Counted from the stretch's first letter, positions 1-8,312 are shown. The stretch: DNA of 44,627 nucleotides from Alphaproteobacteria bacterium (GCA_030054175.1 JASGCM010000016.1:1-44627); one strand, 5' to 3'. Numbers and translations: made by a program. The notes: generated from the letters alone by a model not told the origin.

Positions 1-861
1 CGCATTCTGCAGGCCTTCAACGAGAAGACCCCCGACTGGTTGTCGTTCTTCATGTTCACCTATTTCACCGACCGCGACGGCAAGTTCCAGTTGTGCGCCT
101 TGGCCGAGTCGGCCTTTGATCCGCTGGCCCGCACGACCAAGTTCATGCTGACCGAAGAGGCTCACCACATGTTCGTGGGCGAGTCGGGCGTGAGTCGCGT
201 GATCCAACGCACCGTGGATATGATGAACCAGCTCAAAACCGATGACGTGGGCAAGCTGCGCGCGGCCGGCGTGATCGACCTGCCCACCATTCAGCGTTAC
301 CTCAACTTCCACTTCAGTGTCACCATTGACCTGTTCGGTGCCGACCAATCGTCCAACGCGGCCACCTTCTACAGCTCGGGCCTGAAGGGCCGCTATGAAG
401 AGGGCAAGCGCAACGACGACCACACCCTCAAGGGCCACACCTACAAGGTGTTGGAAGTGGTGGGCGGACAGCTGCGCGAGAAAGAAGTGCCGATGCTCAA
501 CGCCTTGAACGAGGTGCTGCGTGACGACTACATCACCGACTCCAAGGGTGGCGTGGAGCGTTGGAACCGTGTGATCGAGAAGGCGGGCATTCCCTTGCGC
601 CTGAGCGTGCCGAACAAAGCCTTCCACCGCAACATTGGCGCCCTGGCCGGTGCCAAGGTTAGCCCCGAAGGGCGCGTGATCACTGATGCCGAGTGGAACG
701 CCAAGGTCGACGAGTGGCTGCCCACCGGAGAGGACCGTGCTTATGTGGCCAGCCTGATGGGCCATGTCGTCGAGCCGGGCAAGTTCGCCAACTGGATCGC
801 ACCCCCGGTCATGGGCATCAACCGCCAGCCAGTTGACTTCGAATACATCCGTTTCAACTGA
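1..861 (+). CDS. boxB: Benzoyl-CoA 2,3-epoxidase subunit BoxB (3' part)
   Basis: The frame is open from the first base and ends at TGA 859-861, giving the last 286 residues of a protein that is about 470 residues in the family; the start lies outside the window. BoxB is the di-iron oxygenase component that epoxidises benzoyl-CoA in the aerobic box pathway of benzoate breakdown, using electrons supplied by BoxA. The segment TEEAHHMF (bases 151-174) is the second E-x-x-H type iron-ligand motif, and the C-terminal half matches my memory of BoxB throughout. It is followed by a boxA-derived frame on the same strand, as expected for a box operon, but that frame is chimeric, so this BoxB may lack its usual electron donor here. 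Confidence 0.93.
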   Translation, partial: RILQAFNEKTPDWLSFFMFTYFTDRDGKFQLCALAESAFDPLARTTKFMLTEEAHHMFVGESGVSRVIQRTVDMMNQLKTDDVGKLRAAGVIDLPTIQRYLNFHFSVTIDLFGADQSSNAATFYSSGLKGRYEEGKRNDDHTLKGHTYKVLEVVGGQLREKEVPMLNALNEVLRDDYITDSKGGVERWNRVIEKAGIPLRLSVPNKAFHRNIGALAGAKVSPEGRVITDAEWNAKVDEWLPTGEDRAYVASLMGHVVEPGKFANWIAPPVMGINRQPVDFEYIRFN

Positions 862-880
862 TTTTCTCAAGCCTGACAGA

Positions 881-906
881 ACTGTCGCCCCGCGCGGGGC
901 GACAGT
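881..906. terminator. Perfect GC-rich hairpin between boxB and the boxA-derived frame
   Basis: Twelve bases (ACTGTCGCCCCG) followed by CG and then the exact reverse complement form a strong stem-loop 19 bases after the boxB stop. The following bases are CTCTCTTG, only moderately T-rich, so it may act as an attenuating or mRNA-stabilising hairpin rather than a full terminator. Confidence 0.5.
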
Positions 907-945
907 CTCTCTTGCCTGAAACATAAAAATATTTGGAGACCATCG

Positions 946-1578
946 ATGGAAGCGCAAACCTCTCTGATCAAACAACATTTGATCGATCCAGAAATTTGCA
1001 TCCGTTGCAACACCTGTGAAACGATTTGTCCTGTCGGCGCCATCACGCACGACTCGATGAATTATGTCGTCAAGGCCGATATGTGCAATTCGTGCATGGA
1101 TTGCATATCGCCCTGCCCTACAGGTTCCATCGACAACTGGCGATGGGTGCCCAAGACCCAGACGTACAGCATTGAAGAACAGCTGAAGTGGCACGAATTG
1201 CCGCAAGAAAAAAGCCTGGAAGAATTGCAGGCAGCCGGGGTTTCGGTGGGGGAGCCCAGCACCGTGTCAACCCCTGCCCGTTTGCCCGCTCTGCCGAACA
1301 TTCCTACCTTCGCCGAATTGGGCTTCCCCTCAATGACCGGTTCGCAATGGTTAGGTTTATCAGCACCCAAAAATATTCCGGCTCCCATTGCGCAAAAACT
1401 CACTGCCCTGATGCCAGAAATTCTTGCCAAACCAGACATTGCCTCTCGCTTGGAGGAGTTACAAACATTGCCACGCAAAACACCCGTTGTAGGCGATGAC
1501 TTTGTTAAACTGATACGTTCACAGATTGACGGCTGGACAAAGGTCGCCAAGCGAGCGAATGTACAGGTGATGGTTTGA
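946..1578 (+). CDS. Chimera: BoxA ferredoxin domain fused in frame to the C-terminus of a Bug/TctC protein
   Basis: The 210-residue frame starts at ATG 946 with a good GGAG ribosome site. Residues 1 to about 103 match the start of BoxA, the NADPH-dependent reductase of benzoyl-CoA epoxidase, with two 4Fe-4S binding sets: Cys18, 21, 24, 28 and Cys47, 50, 53, 57. Normal BoxA is about 400 residues and continues into an FAD/NADPH reductase domain. Here that domain is absent. From about residue 112 (ALPNIPTFAELGFPS, later APKNIPAPIAQKL) to the end the sequence is the C-terminal lobe of a Bug/TctC periplasmic binding protein, without its signal peptide or N-terminal lobe. The junction lies near bases 1252-1284. 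A deletion or recombination joining two genes explains this best. The product could carry iron-sulfur clusters but could not take electrons from NADPH itself. Confidence 0.85.
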   Translation: MEAQTSLIKQHLIDPEICIRCNTCETICPVGAITHDSMNYVVKADMCNSCMDCISPCPTGSIDNWRWVPKTQTYSIEEQLKWHELPQEKSLEELQAAGVSVGEPSTVSTPARLPALPNIPTFAELGFPSMTGSQWLGLSAPKNIPAPIAQKLTALMPEILAKPDIASRLEELQTLPRKTPVVGDDFVKLIRSQIDGWTKVAKRANVQVMV

Positions 1579-2234
1579 GCGCCTCTGAAAATACACAAAT
1601 TGATTTTTCTGAATTGACGGCCTTCCAGCGTTACAAGCTGATGGCCAGTCTGATTGTTCCTAGACCGATTGCCCTGGTCACTACCTTGGGGACTAACGGG
1701 GTGGTTAATGCCGCCCCATTTTCCATGTTCAATATGTTGGGCGAGGATCAGCCCATCCTGATGATCAGCATCAACAAATTGCAAGATGGTCATTTGAAGG
1801 ACACTGCTGCCAATATCCTCGCCAACGGCCAGTTTGTTGTCCATATTGCTGATGAAGCCATGGCCGAGCAAATGCACGGTTGTGGACGCACCCTACCCTC
1901 TGATGTGAGTGAATTGAGGGAAGTTGGCCTGACCACCACACCCTCTGTTCGAGTCGCACCCCCGCGTATCACCGAAGCACCGGTGGCGTTTGAATGCACC
2001 TTGAATGAAAAAATCGAGACCGAAAGTCGATACATTTTTATTGGTCAGGTGCTATGGCTCAGCGCCAGGCATGACTTAGTCGACACCGAGCGTTGGCGTG
2101 TGAATCTGCGCGACTTTCACCCTGTCGCCCGTTTCGGTGCAAGCTTTTATATCCGAACCTCTGACTGTTTCGAGATTCAGGATAAAGTGGCTGCGCCCAG
2201 CAGCCACGGCGAAAATTCAATCGATCAACTCTGA
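1575..2234 (+). CDS. Flavin reductase-like FMN-binding protein (DIM6/NTAB family)
   Basis: This 219-residue protein starts with TTG at 1575, overlapping the TGA of the chimeric frame (TTGA); AGGTGA at 1565-1570 is a suitable ribosome site, so translation is probably coupled. The N-terminal region (LMASLIVPRPIALVTT, then NAAPFSMFN) is typical of the FMN-binding split-barrel flavin reductase family, whose members reduce flavin or act as small FMN proteins beside oxygenases. The substrate cannot be told. Codon use and base composition from about 1290 onward are less GC-rich by eye than boxB, so this gene and the Bug fragment before it may have arrived together. It belongs to the same family as the flavin reductase at 28901 but differs in sequence. 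Confidence 0.8.
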   Translation: MSASENTQIDFSELTAFQRYKLMASLIVPRPIALVTTLGTNGVVNAAPFSMFNMLGEDQPILMISINKLQDGHLKDTAANILANGQFVVHIADEAMAEQMHGCGRTLPSDVSELREVGLTTTPSVRVAPPRITEAPVAFECTLNEKIETESRYIFIGQVLWLSARHDLVDTERWRVNLRDFHPVARFGASFYIRTSDCFEIQDKVAAPSSHGENSIDQL

Positions 2235-2318
2235 GTCTGCACCTTGCGTTTCTTCGTTTGGGCTGTGTCCCTAGTCTCGCGTATGTATGGGATCAAAACC
2301 CTGATGGGTGCAAAGAAG

Positions 2319-2876
2319 TTAAAATTTATTTCGCACGCTGGCGGCGATGCGGGGATCGTTTTTCAGCTCAAAATCCAAGCGTGTCATATTTTTTTCAGCC
2401 GCTAACGCTCTTTGCTTTTGATTGACATCTCGGTCTGCAACAACCTTCTGATTTGGTGTTTTGTTGAGCTGGGGTTTTTTCCGATTCAACAGCTCGGCCA
2501 CCTGAGCTTTCAGGTCACGGTCAGTGTCATGCACATTTTGCACAAAGCTGGCGGCACGTTGTGTCATGCTTGTCAGTTTTCCCAAATTCTTGTCGTTCTG
2601 CGACTCGGTACCCTGGGTTTTTATGGCGGTCTGAATTTTTTTTGCCAATCCAGTCAGGTTTTCGATGAATTGAGAGGCGACGGATTTGACCTGGCTCCAG
2701 AAGCCGTTGCCATGCTCAGCTTTTACGGGCATGGCCTTCAGATCGACACTGGCCACTGAACGTCGCCCATAATCGACCGACTGTGCAGTGGCCTTGTCCT
2801 TGCTGTTACCAGCCTGAAGAATTCCACCAGCAAGGTGGGCTTGAGACACCATCGAATTGGAGATAGGAATAGTCAC
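2319..2876 (-). CDS. Small unknown protein, candidate client of the adjacent CesT-like chaperone
   Basis: I do not recognise this 185-residue protein. It starts with GTG (2876-2874), has no signal peptide or membrane segment, and its first 40 residues are polar and rich in Ser, Ala, Gly and Gln, the composition often seen in type III secretion signals. The middle (residues about 55-90) is predicted helical, and the C-terminal half is Lys/Asn/Gln-rich and probably coiled (around AQVAELLNRKKPQLNK and QKQRALAAEKN). It lies about 80 bases downstream of a type III chaperone-like gene on the same strand, an arrangement typical of chaperone-effector pairs. The effector idea is inference from position and composition. 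Base composition is lower in GC than that of the flanking genes. Confidence 0.55.
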   Translation of the reverse strand: MTIPISNSMVSQAHLAGGILQAGNSKDKATAQSVDYGRRSVASVDLKAMPVKAEHGNGFWSQVKSVASQFIENLTGLAKKIQTAIKTQGTESQNDKNLGKLTSMTQRAASFVQNVHDTDRDLKAQVAELLNRKKPQLNKTPNQKVVADRDVNQKQRALAAEKNMTRLDFELKNDPRIAASVRNKF

Positions 2877-2957
2877 GTTGATCTCTATTGAATGGAAGCA
2901 GGATGAAGAGAAAACAGTGGTATAGGTTGATTCAGTTGATCATTTGGTCTGACTGCC

Positions 2958-3425
2958 TCATCCGACCAAACTGCCTGGCGGGGGGGCATTTTGAGGTGAG
3001 CTTGCCGAAGGGTTTGATTCAGAATGACTCTGCGCCGGATTACCCTCCAGTACCATTCGCAAGGCCTCCACCGCATTGACAAAGTCCTCGAGTTGAACGG
3101 TAAAGGTATTGAAGTCTAAGGTCGTGCAGTCCCAGCGCTGGACCAACACAACACGGTTGCTGTCGGGCTGCATAGCCACATGTCCACCACCCAGACCTTT
3201 GGGCACGAAGTTGTGCTCCAACAATTTGCTCAGGACTTGGACAGTAGGTTGGTCAATCTCGGCGATCAGGCTGACGACATTGAGCCCCTCGTCCGCATCG
3301 CCAACAAAGCTCAATACGATGGTCTCGTCAAAAGCCAATGTGCACTGGCCAGACTCATCGAGAACAAGCTCTTGCAGACCAATATGCCGAGCCAAAGCCT
3401 TGACTAGTTTTCTTGCAGCTTGCAT
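2958..3425 (-). CDS. CesT/Tir-type type III secretion chaperone-like protein
   Basis: From ATG 3425 (GGAG six bases upstream; a longer frame upstream to 3506 lacks this support) the product is 155 residues. Small acidic class I type III chaperones have this size and order: N-terminal helix (QAARKLVKALARHIGL), a strand with LDESGQCTLAFDE, then a sheet, then LLEHNF followed by a Gly-rich turn and HVAMQPDSNRVVL, and a last helix (residues about 118-130). Such chaperones hold effectors for export by a type III secretion system. No secretion apparatus gene is in the window, so this could be a stray locus serving a system elsewhere. The C-terminal 25 residues are a Ser/Pro-rich tail. Identification is by pattern, not by search. 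Confidence 0.65.
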   Translation of the reverse strand: MQAARKLVKALARHIGLQELVLDESGQCTLAFDETIVLSFVGDADEGLNVVSLIAEIDQPTVQVLSKLLEHNFVPKGLGGGHVAMQPDSNRVVLVQRWDCTTLDFNTFTVQLEDFVNAVEALRMVLEGNPAQSHSESNPSASSPQNAPPPGSLVG

Positions 3426-3829
3426 GCGTTTCTCCATGAATGTGCATGAGATTTGTTTCCTCGTTGAACCATGACGCCAAAGCAGGCTGAAAAACAGACC
3501 GAACAACTCACTCGGGCGTCACACTGGATTGCATGATAACCTAATTTTAAAAATAAAATACACTTTTATAAAAAAAATTAACCATATAGTGCCTATTAAC
3601 ATTTACTTTGCACGATGCGCAGCACCCGATCCATCGTGACGCTTGGTTTGCCCCTCTCCATGACGAACACACAGGTCAACGGGCCATTTTGGGTGCCTTT
3701 ACCCCCGGCTGATGAAGTGACTGTGGACCAGCCTCGGCAAAAATATTCATGTGAACAACCGCCACAAGCCATCGTCACGGGCTGCAATATGTGTCGACGG
3801 CACGATGGCAGCCAGTTCAGGCGGGTCAA
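3426..3829. other. AT-rich stretch without a recognised gene; possible small ORF
   Basis: The core at 3536-3602 is strongly AT-rich (runs such as AATTTTAAAAATAAAATACAC), unlike the rest of the window, and probably holds the promoter of the chaperone gene and a site for nucleoid silencing proteins. A minus-strand frame 3829-3596 (77 residues, TTG start directly after the stop of the Bug gene, Cys-rich segment CGGCSHEYFC) is open, but I recognise nothing in it and it may be chance or a gene remnant. Confidence 0.4.
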
Positions 3830-4819
3830 TCACTCGAGCTTGATGCCCCTGGCGGCGATGATGTCACCAAACATTCGGGTTTCGTCGCGAACTCGAATGG
3901 CCAGAGCAGCGCTGCCCGAGCCCACCGGGTCCCAGCCGCCAGCCAACATGCGTTGCCTGAGGTCGCTGTCCTTGAATAAGTTGGGCAGGTCGGCAGACAG
4001 TCGCTCTTGGGCCGCTTTGCTCAAGCCTGAAGGGGCTACCAGAGCCACCCAGACCTCCAGCGGACTCATACGCACCCCCAATTCGGCCAATGAAGGCACC
4101 TCGGGGGCCAAAGGACTGCGGGGACCAGCCAAACCGACAGCCTGTAATTTGCCTGACTTGACATGCGGCATGGCCAGGCCGGGCGGCATCAAGGCCATCT
4201 GAATTTGGCCCCCGAGCATGGCTTGGATGATCGCCGGGTTACCGTTGTAGGGCACATGCACGGCACCGAGGCTACCGATGGCCGCCTTGATCACCTCGAG
4301 GCCCAGGTGGCCCACCGAGCCCACGCCCACCGAGCCGTAGCTGAATTTGTCGCTGGCTTGGCGAACGGCCCCGACCCATGCGCCTGCGTCAGGCAAGTCG
4401 GCTGGAGACACCAACATCAAGGGAGCCGTGGCCAATAAACTGATCGGCAAGAGGTCTTTTGTCGGGTCATAGGTCAGTTTCGGATTGAGCAGCCTGGCGG
4501 TAGTGAGGTTGCCATTGATCACCACGCCCAAGGTGTGATCGTCATTGGCTTTGGCCACCCCATCGGCGGCAAGGTTACCCGCCGCACCAGTTTTAACCTC
4601 GACCACTACGGGGTGGCCCCAAAGCCTGGACAAGCTTTCGGCCAGGATGCGGGCCGCTGTATCGGGGGTAGAGCCCCCGGGAAAACCGACCAGGATGCGG
4701 ACGGTTTTTTGCGGCCAAACCGTCTGGGCCTGCAACACAGGGGCGCAAGTGCTGGCCCAAAACCCTATGCCCATCCAGGCCAGCAAGGTGCGACGGAAAC
4801 ACTTCAGATGGTCAAACAT
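3830..4819 (-). CDS. Bug/TctC-family periplasmic substrate-binding protein
   Basis: The frame extends upstream to 4936, but ATG 4819 with GAGG six bases before it gives a normal signal peptide (basic start, hydrophobic LLAWMGIGFWAS, then LQAQ) and a 329-residue protein, the usual Bug length. The mature part opens with WPQKTVRILVGFPGGSTPDT, the Bug signature loop, and ends with the family's typical C-terminal helix. Bug proteins bind carboxylates or other small molecules in the periplasm, often without a linked tripartite TctAB transporter; none is present here. It is divergent from a broken glyoxalase-like gene. The ligand cannot be predicted. Confidence 0.9.
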   Translation of the reverse strand: MFDHLKCFRRTLLAWMGIGFWASTCAPVLQAQTVWPQKTVRILVGFPGGSTPDTAARILAESLSRLWGHPVVVEVKTGAAGNLAADGVAKANDDHTLGVVINGNLTTARLLNPKLTYDPTKDLLPISLLATAPLMLVSPADLPDAGAWVGAVRQASDKFSYGSVGVGSVGHLGLEVIKAAIGSLGAVHVPYNGNPAIIQAMLGGQIQMALMPPGLAMPHVKSGKLQAVGLAGPRSPLAPEVPSLAELGVRMSPLEVWVALVAPSGLSKAAQERLSADLPNLFKDSDLRQRMLAGGWDPVGSGSAALAIRVRDETRMFGDIIAARGIKLE

Positions 4820-4847
4820 GACAAACCTCATCAACTTCCAAGTGTGA

Positions 4848-4894
4848 ATTATGACTGCAGGACAAAATCGATGCCTGTGGTTTGTGGTCATAAT
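4848..4894. promoter_or_regulatory. Inverted repeat in the divergent promoter of the Bug and glyoxalase-like genes
   Basis: ATTATGAC at 4848-4855 and its exact reverse complement GTCATAAT at 4887-4894 flank 31 bases in the short space between two divergent starts. Wide spacing like this would suit two half-sites of a regulator such as a LysR type. Chance is not excluded. Confidence 0.3.
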
Positions 4895-4917
4895 GGATGG
4901 CCAGCGGAGTACAACCA

Positions 4918-5317
4918 TGGCCAAACTCAGACACATCGCATTGTCGGTGCCCGACCCCTGGGCATCAGCCCGTTTTTATCAAGAAGCCTTTGGACTGGAA
5001 GTCGTCGGAGAAGCCCACTCCTCGACCGCCGATGGGGTCTATCTGAGCGATGGCACGGTCAGTCTGACCTTGCTGAAATACAAAACAGATGCTCCCGCTG
5101 GACCCGCTGGCAAAAACTTTGTCGGCTTGTGCACCACATGGGCTTTATTTGCGACGATCTGCAGGCACAAAGCCACCAGGTGGAAACGGCGGGAGCACAA
5201 TTGTTCATGGATGTGCCTGCCCAAGCCACCACCGAGTATTACGAGAAAAAATACCGCGACCCCGACGGCATTATTTTTGACATCACCCACTCGGGCTGGC
5301 GCGGCGCCCGGGCCTGA
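4918..5317 (+). pseudogene. Glyoxalase/bleomycin-resistance-fold protein, frameshifted
   Basis: From ATG 4918 the sequence reads as a vicinal-oxygen-chelate protein (LRHIALSVPDPWASARFYQ, a metal His in RHIAL), but near base 5135 the family sequence jumps to the other frame, which then supplies HHMGFICDDL and the typical ending DPDGIIFDITHSGW up to TGA 5315-5317. One missing base, or two extra, at the TTGTG beside the HHMGF segment accounts for it. Repaired, the protein would be about 133 residues, the normal single-domain length. The family includes glyoxalase I, ring-cleaving dioxygenases and resistance proteins; the substrate is not predictable. A sequencing error would look the same. Confidence 0.75.
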
Positions 5318-5318
5318 A

Positions 5319-6200
5319 TCAAAAAACCAGCCAGACCGGCTGACCGCGTTGCCAAATCACCAGGGTGAAAGCGGCCACACACAGGCTGGGTCCAAAGGGG
5401 AAGTGGGGCTCGGCTTGGGGCTTCAACTTCAGGCGGACGAGGCCATGCAACAAACCCAGCACCGAGGCCAGCAATATCAGTGCGCCCAAGCTCTGCCAAC
5501 CCATCCAAGCGCCCAAGGCAGCCAGCAGTTTGAAATCGCCCTGCCCCATGCCCTCTTGTCCCCTGATCAGCCGAAAAGTCTGGGCCACGCCCCACAACAA
5601 CAGATAACCGGCCACCGCCCCCCACAGGGCGCTTTGCAGATCGGTCGGTAACCACCCCAAGGAAGCCACCATCAGGCCTGCCCAGCACAAGGGCAGGGTC
5701 AGGTCATCGGGCAAGTATTGGGTGCGGGCATCGATGACCATCAAGGCAATCAGAGTGGCGCCCCAAGCCATCCAGGCCCAGGCCGTAACGCCAGGCCCCC
5801 ACAGCACCATGGCCAAGCCGAACCACACCGCAGTGAGCAACTCGACCGCCGGGTATTGCCATGAGATGGCCTGCCCACAGTCGCGGCAACGGCCGCGCAA
5901 CACCATGAAGCCCCACAAGGGGATGTTGTGGTACCAACGAACGGGGGCCTGGCAGTGCGGGCAATGGGAACCGGGGGTGAATAAATTGAGAGAGGGGGAC
6001 GCATCGGGTTCGGCGCCCGCAGGCGGGGTCCATCCTTGCTCGCGCGCCAGTCCCAAGGATTGCGTCAGCCACTCGCGCTCCAGCATGCGAGGGCATCGTT
6101 CTATGAGCACATTCAGGAAGCTTCCAACTGCCAGCCCCAACACGAGTGTGATGGCGAGTTCAAGCATGGGCGTCAGTTCATGGTTAACGACATCTGTCAA
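5319..6200 (-). CDS. pilD: Type IV prepilin peptidase / N-methyltransferase PilD
   Basis: This 293-residue inner-membrane aspartyl protease cleaves the leader from type IV prepilins and pseudopilins and methylates the new N-terminus. Visible features are GSFLNVLIERCPRML in the first membrane segment, a zinc-binding cytoplasmic loop with Cys80, 83, 105 and 108, and the two catalytic aspartates Asp157 (MVIDARTQYLPD) and Asp222 in GMGQGDFK. About eight hydrophobic segments follow the family pattern. The start at 6200 overlaps the stop of the upstream oxidoreductase (ATGA), so it is read from that operon. In many relatives pilD sits with pilB and pilC; here it is joined to a catabolic operon, which is unusual. 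Confidence 0.93.
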   Translation of the reverse strand: MTDVVNHELTPMLELAITLVLGLAVGSFLNVLIERCPRMLEREWLTQSLGLAREQGWTPPAGAEPDASPSLNLFTPGSHCPHCQAPVRWYHNIPLWGFMVLRGRCRDCGQAISWQYPAVELLTAVWFGLAMVLWGPGVTAWAWMAWGATLIALMVIDARTQYLPDDLTLPLCWAGLMVASLGWLPTDLQSALWGAVAGYLLLWGVAQTFRLIRGQEGMGQGDFKLLAALGAWMGWQSLGALILLASVLGLLHGLVRLKLKPQAEPHFPFGPSLCVAAFTLVIWQRGQPVWLVF

Positions 6201-7318
6201 CGTTGACCGAAACGAACCTGCCCAAAGATGGCGCCCGCTTCACGCGGTGTGCAACGCCAATAAGAGGGCGTGGCTTGCACCTGCCCACTCAAAGCGGCCG
6301 CGGCTTCCCAGCCCCAGCGGGGCTTGTAGAGGAATGAGCGCGCCAGCGCGACCAGATCGGCTTCGCCCTGTTCAATCACGGCATTGGCTTGGGCCGGCTC
6401 GGTGATCAAGCCCACTGAAATGGTGGGCAGTCCACAGCGCTCGCGCACCAGCTTGGCCAAATGCACCTGATAGCCGGGACCAATGGGGATTTTTTGTTGC
6501 GGTGAAACTCCGGCGCTAGAGATGTGCACATAGTCGGCCCCGGCCAGTTTGAGCCGCACCGCCATGTCTGCGGTCTCTTCCGGGACCCAACCACCATCAA
6601 CCCAGTCGGTGGCAGACAGGCGTATGCCCAGCGTGCCTTTGTATGCAGCGCGAACGGCAGCAAAAACCTCCAGCGGGAATTTGATGCGGCCTTCGAAATT
6701 GCCACCATAGGCATCGGTGCGATGGTTGGCCAGCGGAGAGACGAACTGATGCAACAAATAGCCATGGGCGCAGTGGAGTTCAACCGCCTCAATGCCCATT
6801 TGATCGGCTCGCCGGGCGGCCAGCGCAAAAGCATCGCGAATGCGATTGAGCCCGGCCTGATCCAGCGCGTCGGGGGGTAATTCACCCTCTTTGTGCGCCA
6901 ACGCCGACGGAGCCAAGGCCTTCCAGCCACCCTGCTCCAGTGCGATCTGCCCCCCCCCGTTCCAGGGCTCGGCGCTGGAGGATTTGCGTCCGGCATGAGA
7001 GAGTTGCAGGCACACAGGTACAGGCGGGGCCAGTCGGCGGGCACGCTGCAATTTGTCATCGAGTGCGGCGGCAGTGGCATCGTCCCACAGACCCAAACAA
7101 CCTGGAGTGATGCGCCCCTCGCGGGTGATGGCCGTGGCTTCGATGGTGAATATGGCAGCACCACTGTTGAGCAGGTTGCCCCAATGCATCAGGTGCCAGT
7201 CTTGGGCCTGGCCCTCGACGGCGACATACTGACACATGGGTGCCACCACGATGCGGTTAGACAGATTGAGGCCGCCTTTGGGTGAGCCGAGGTGGAAGGG
7301 TGTAAAGAGAGCGCTCAT
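6197..7318 (-). CDS. Old yellow enzyme-family NADH:flavin oxidoreductase (YqjM-like)
   Basis: From ATG 7318, five bases after the Bug stop, the product is 373 residues, a single FMN TIM barrel as in YqjM-type ene-reductases. Key positions are the FMN-modulating Cys29 in APMCQY, the substrate-binding pair His182 and His185 in ELHCAHGYLLHQF with the following SPLANHRTDAYGG, and the C-terminal phosphate-binding GEADLVALARSFL. Such enzymes reduce activated C=C bonds using NAD(P)H. The frame upstream of 7318 lies inside the preceding gene and was not used. Its place between a Bug protein and pilD suggests a catabolic role for a compound imported with the help of that binding protein. Confidence 0.92.
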   Translation of the reverse strand: MSALFTPFHLGSPKGGLNLSNRIVVAPMCQYVAVEGQAQDWHLMHWGNLLNSGAAIFTIEATAITREGRITPGCLGLWDDATAAALDDKLQRARRLAPPVPVCLQLSHAGRKSSSAEPWNGGGQIALEQGGWKALAPSALAHKEGELPPDALDQAGLNRIRDAFALAARRADQMGIEAVELHCAHGYLLHQFVSPLANHRTDAYGGNFEGRIKFPLEVFAAVRAAYKGTLGIRLSATDWVDGGWVPEETADMAVRLKLAGADYVHISSAGVSPQQKIPIGPGYQVHLAKLVRERCGLPTISVGLITEPAQANAVIEQGEADLVALARSFLYKPRWGWEAAAALSGQVQATPSYWRCTPREAGAIFGQVRFGQR

Positions 7319-7322
7319 GGAT

Positions 7323-8312
7323 TTATTGGGGTTCGATTTTGGCGTCGCGGATGGCTTTGGACCATTTGGCGGTTTCGACCTGATTGCGGCGTGCCAAGTC
7401 ATCAGGCGTTCCGGGGTCGATCACCAAGCCGAAGCTGGACAGTTTTTCCTGCACATCTTTGGCGTTGGCGGCGTTGTTGATGGCCTTGTTCAGGCGGACG
7501 ACAGCCTCGGCAGGAGTGCCCGCCGGTGCGAAGATGGCGAAGTAGGCGATCAGCTCATAGTCTTTCAGGCCCAGGGCTTCATTCACGGTGGGCAGTTCGG
7601 GCACCACCGGAGAACGCTTGGTCGAGGTCACTGCCAGACCACGCACCTTACCCCCTTTGACCTGGGGCACCATGACGGCAAAGTCGGCAGTGAACACATT
7701 GACCTGGCCACCGATGAGGTCGGTCATGGCGGCAGGACCACTTTTATAGGGCACCGGGTTCATCTTGATGCCGGCCATGCTCGATAGCATCTCGCTCGAC
7801 ACCTGTTGCGAGGTGCTGGCGTAGGCAAAACTGATTTGACCCGGTTTGGCCTTGGCTTGATCGACCAATTCGCGCAGGGTCTTGGCGGGGAAGTCGTTGT
7901 TCACGGACACGATCAACGGCACTGAACCCAAGTAACCCACTGGGGTGAATGCGGTGTCCTGGTCGTAGGGCAACTTCTTCATCAAACTCTTGAGGGCGGC
8001 GTTGGTGCTGTTGGTTCCGATCAGGATGGTGTAACCATCGGCGGCTGATTTGGCGACCGCATCGGCCCCCAACATGCCATTGACGCCCGGTTTGTTCTCC
8101 ACCACGATGGTTTGGCCCAAGTCTTCCGACATCTTGGCAGCAAATGCGCGACCGATGGTGTCGGTGGCGCTGCCGGGGGCAAAGGGAACGATGGCCTTGA
8201 TGGGCTTGTTGGGGTAAGCCTGTGCCCAAGCGGTCAAGGTCATGCACGCACCGGCGAAGGTGACGGCGATGCTCAGGCTGAGCCGGGCCAGGGTATTGCG
8301 TTTCTGGGACAT
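7323..8312 (-). CDS. Bug/TctC-family periplasmic substrate-binding protein
   Basis: ATG 8312 has GGAG seven bases upstream and gives 329 residues with a clean signal peptide (MSQKRNTLARLSLS, hydrophobic core, TAWAQ). The mature start YPNKPIKAIVPFAPGSATDT is the Bug signature, and the C-terminal helix ends in WSKAIRDAKIEPQ. It lies 52 bases after the small DUF1446-linked gene and directly before the old yellow enzyme gene, all on the minus strand, so the five genes from 10001 to 5319 look like one transcription unit. The ligand is unknown. Confidence 0.93.
   Translation of the reverse strand: MSQKRNTLARLSLSIAVTFAGACMTLTAWAQAYPNKPIKAIVPFAPGSATDTIGRAFAAKMSEDLGQTIVVENKPGVNGMLGADAVAKSAADGYTILIGTNSTNAALKSLMKKLPYDQDTAFTPVGYLGSVPLIVSVNNDFPAKTLRELVDQAKAKPGQISFAYASTSQQVSSEMLSSMAGIKMNPVPYKSGPAAMTDLIGGQVNVFTADFAVMVPQVKGGKVRGLAVTSTKRSPVVPELPTVNEALGLKDYELIAYFAIFAPAGTPAEAVVRLNKAINNAANAKDVQEKLSSFGLVIDPGTPDDLARRNQVETAKWSKAIRDAKIEPQ

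Noticed and set aside
1062..1877. Minus-strand frame of 271 codons across boxA and the flavin reductase
   Set aside because: It is a shadow of two clearly recognisable plus-strand genes.
3615..4202. Plus-strand frame of 195 codons
   Set aside because: It is antisense to a clear Bug gene and shows no recognisable protein features.
5095..5140. Programmed frameshift in the glyoxalase-like gene
   Set aside because: CAAAAAC is not a standard slippery heptamer, and the family sequence continues in the first frame past it until the GL before HHMGF, so the shift point does not fit slippage there.
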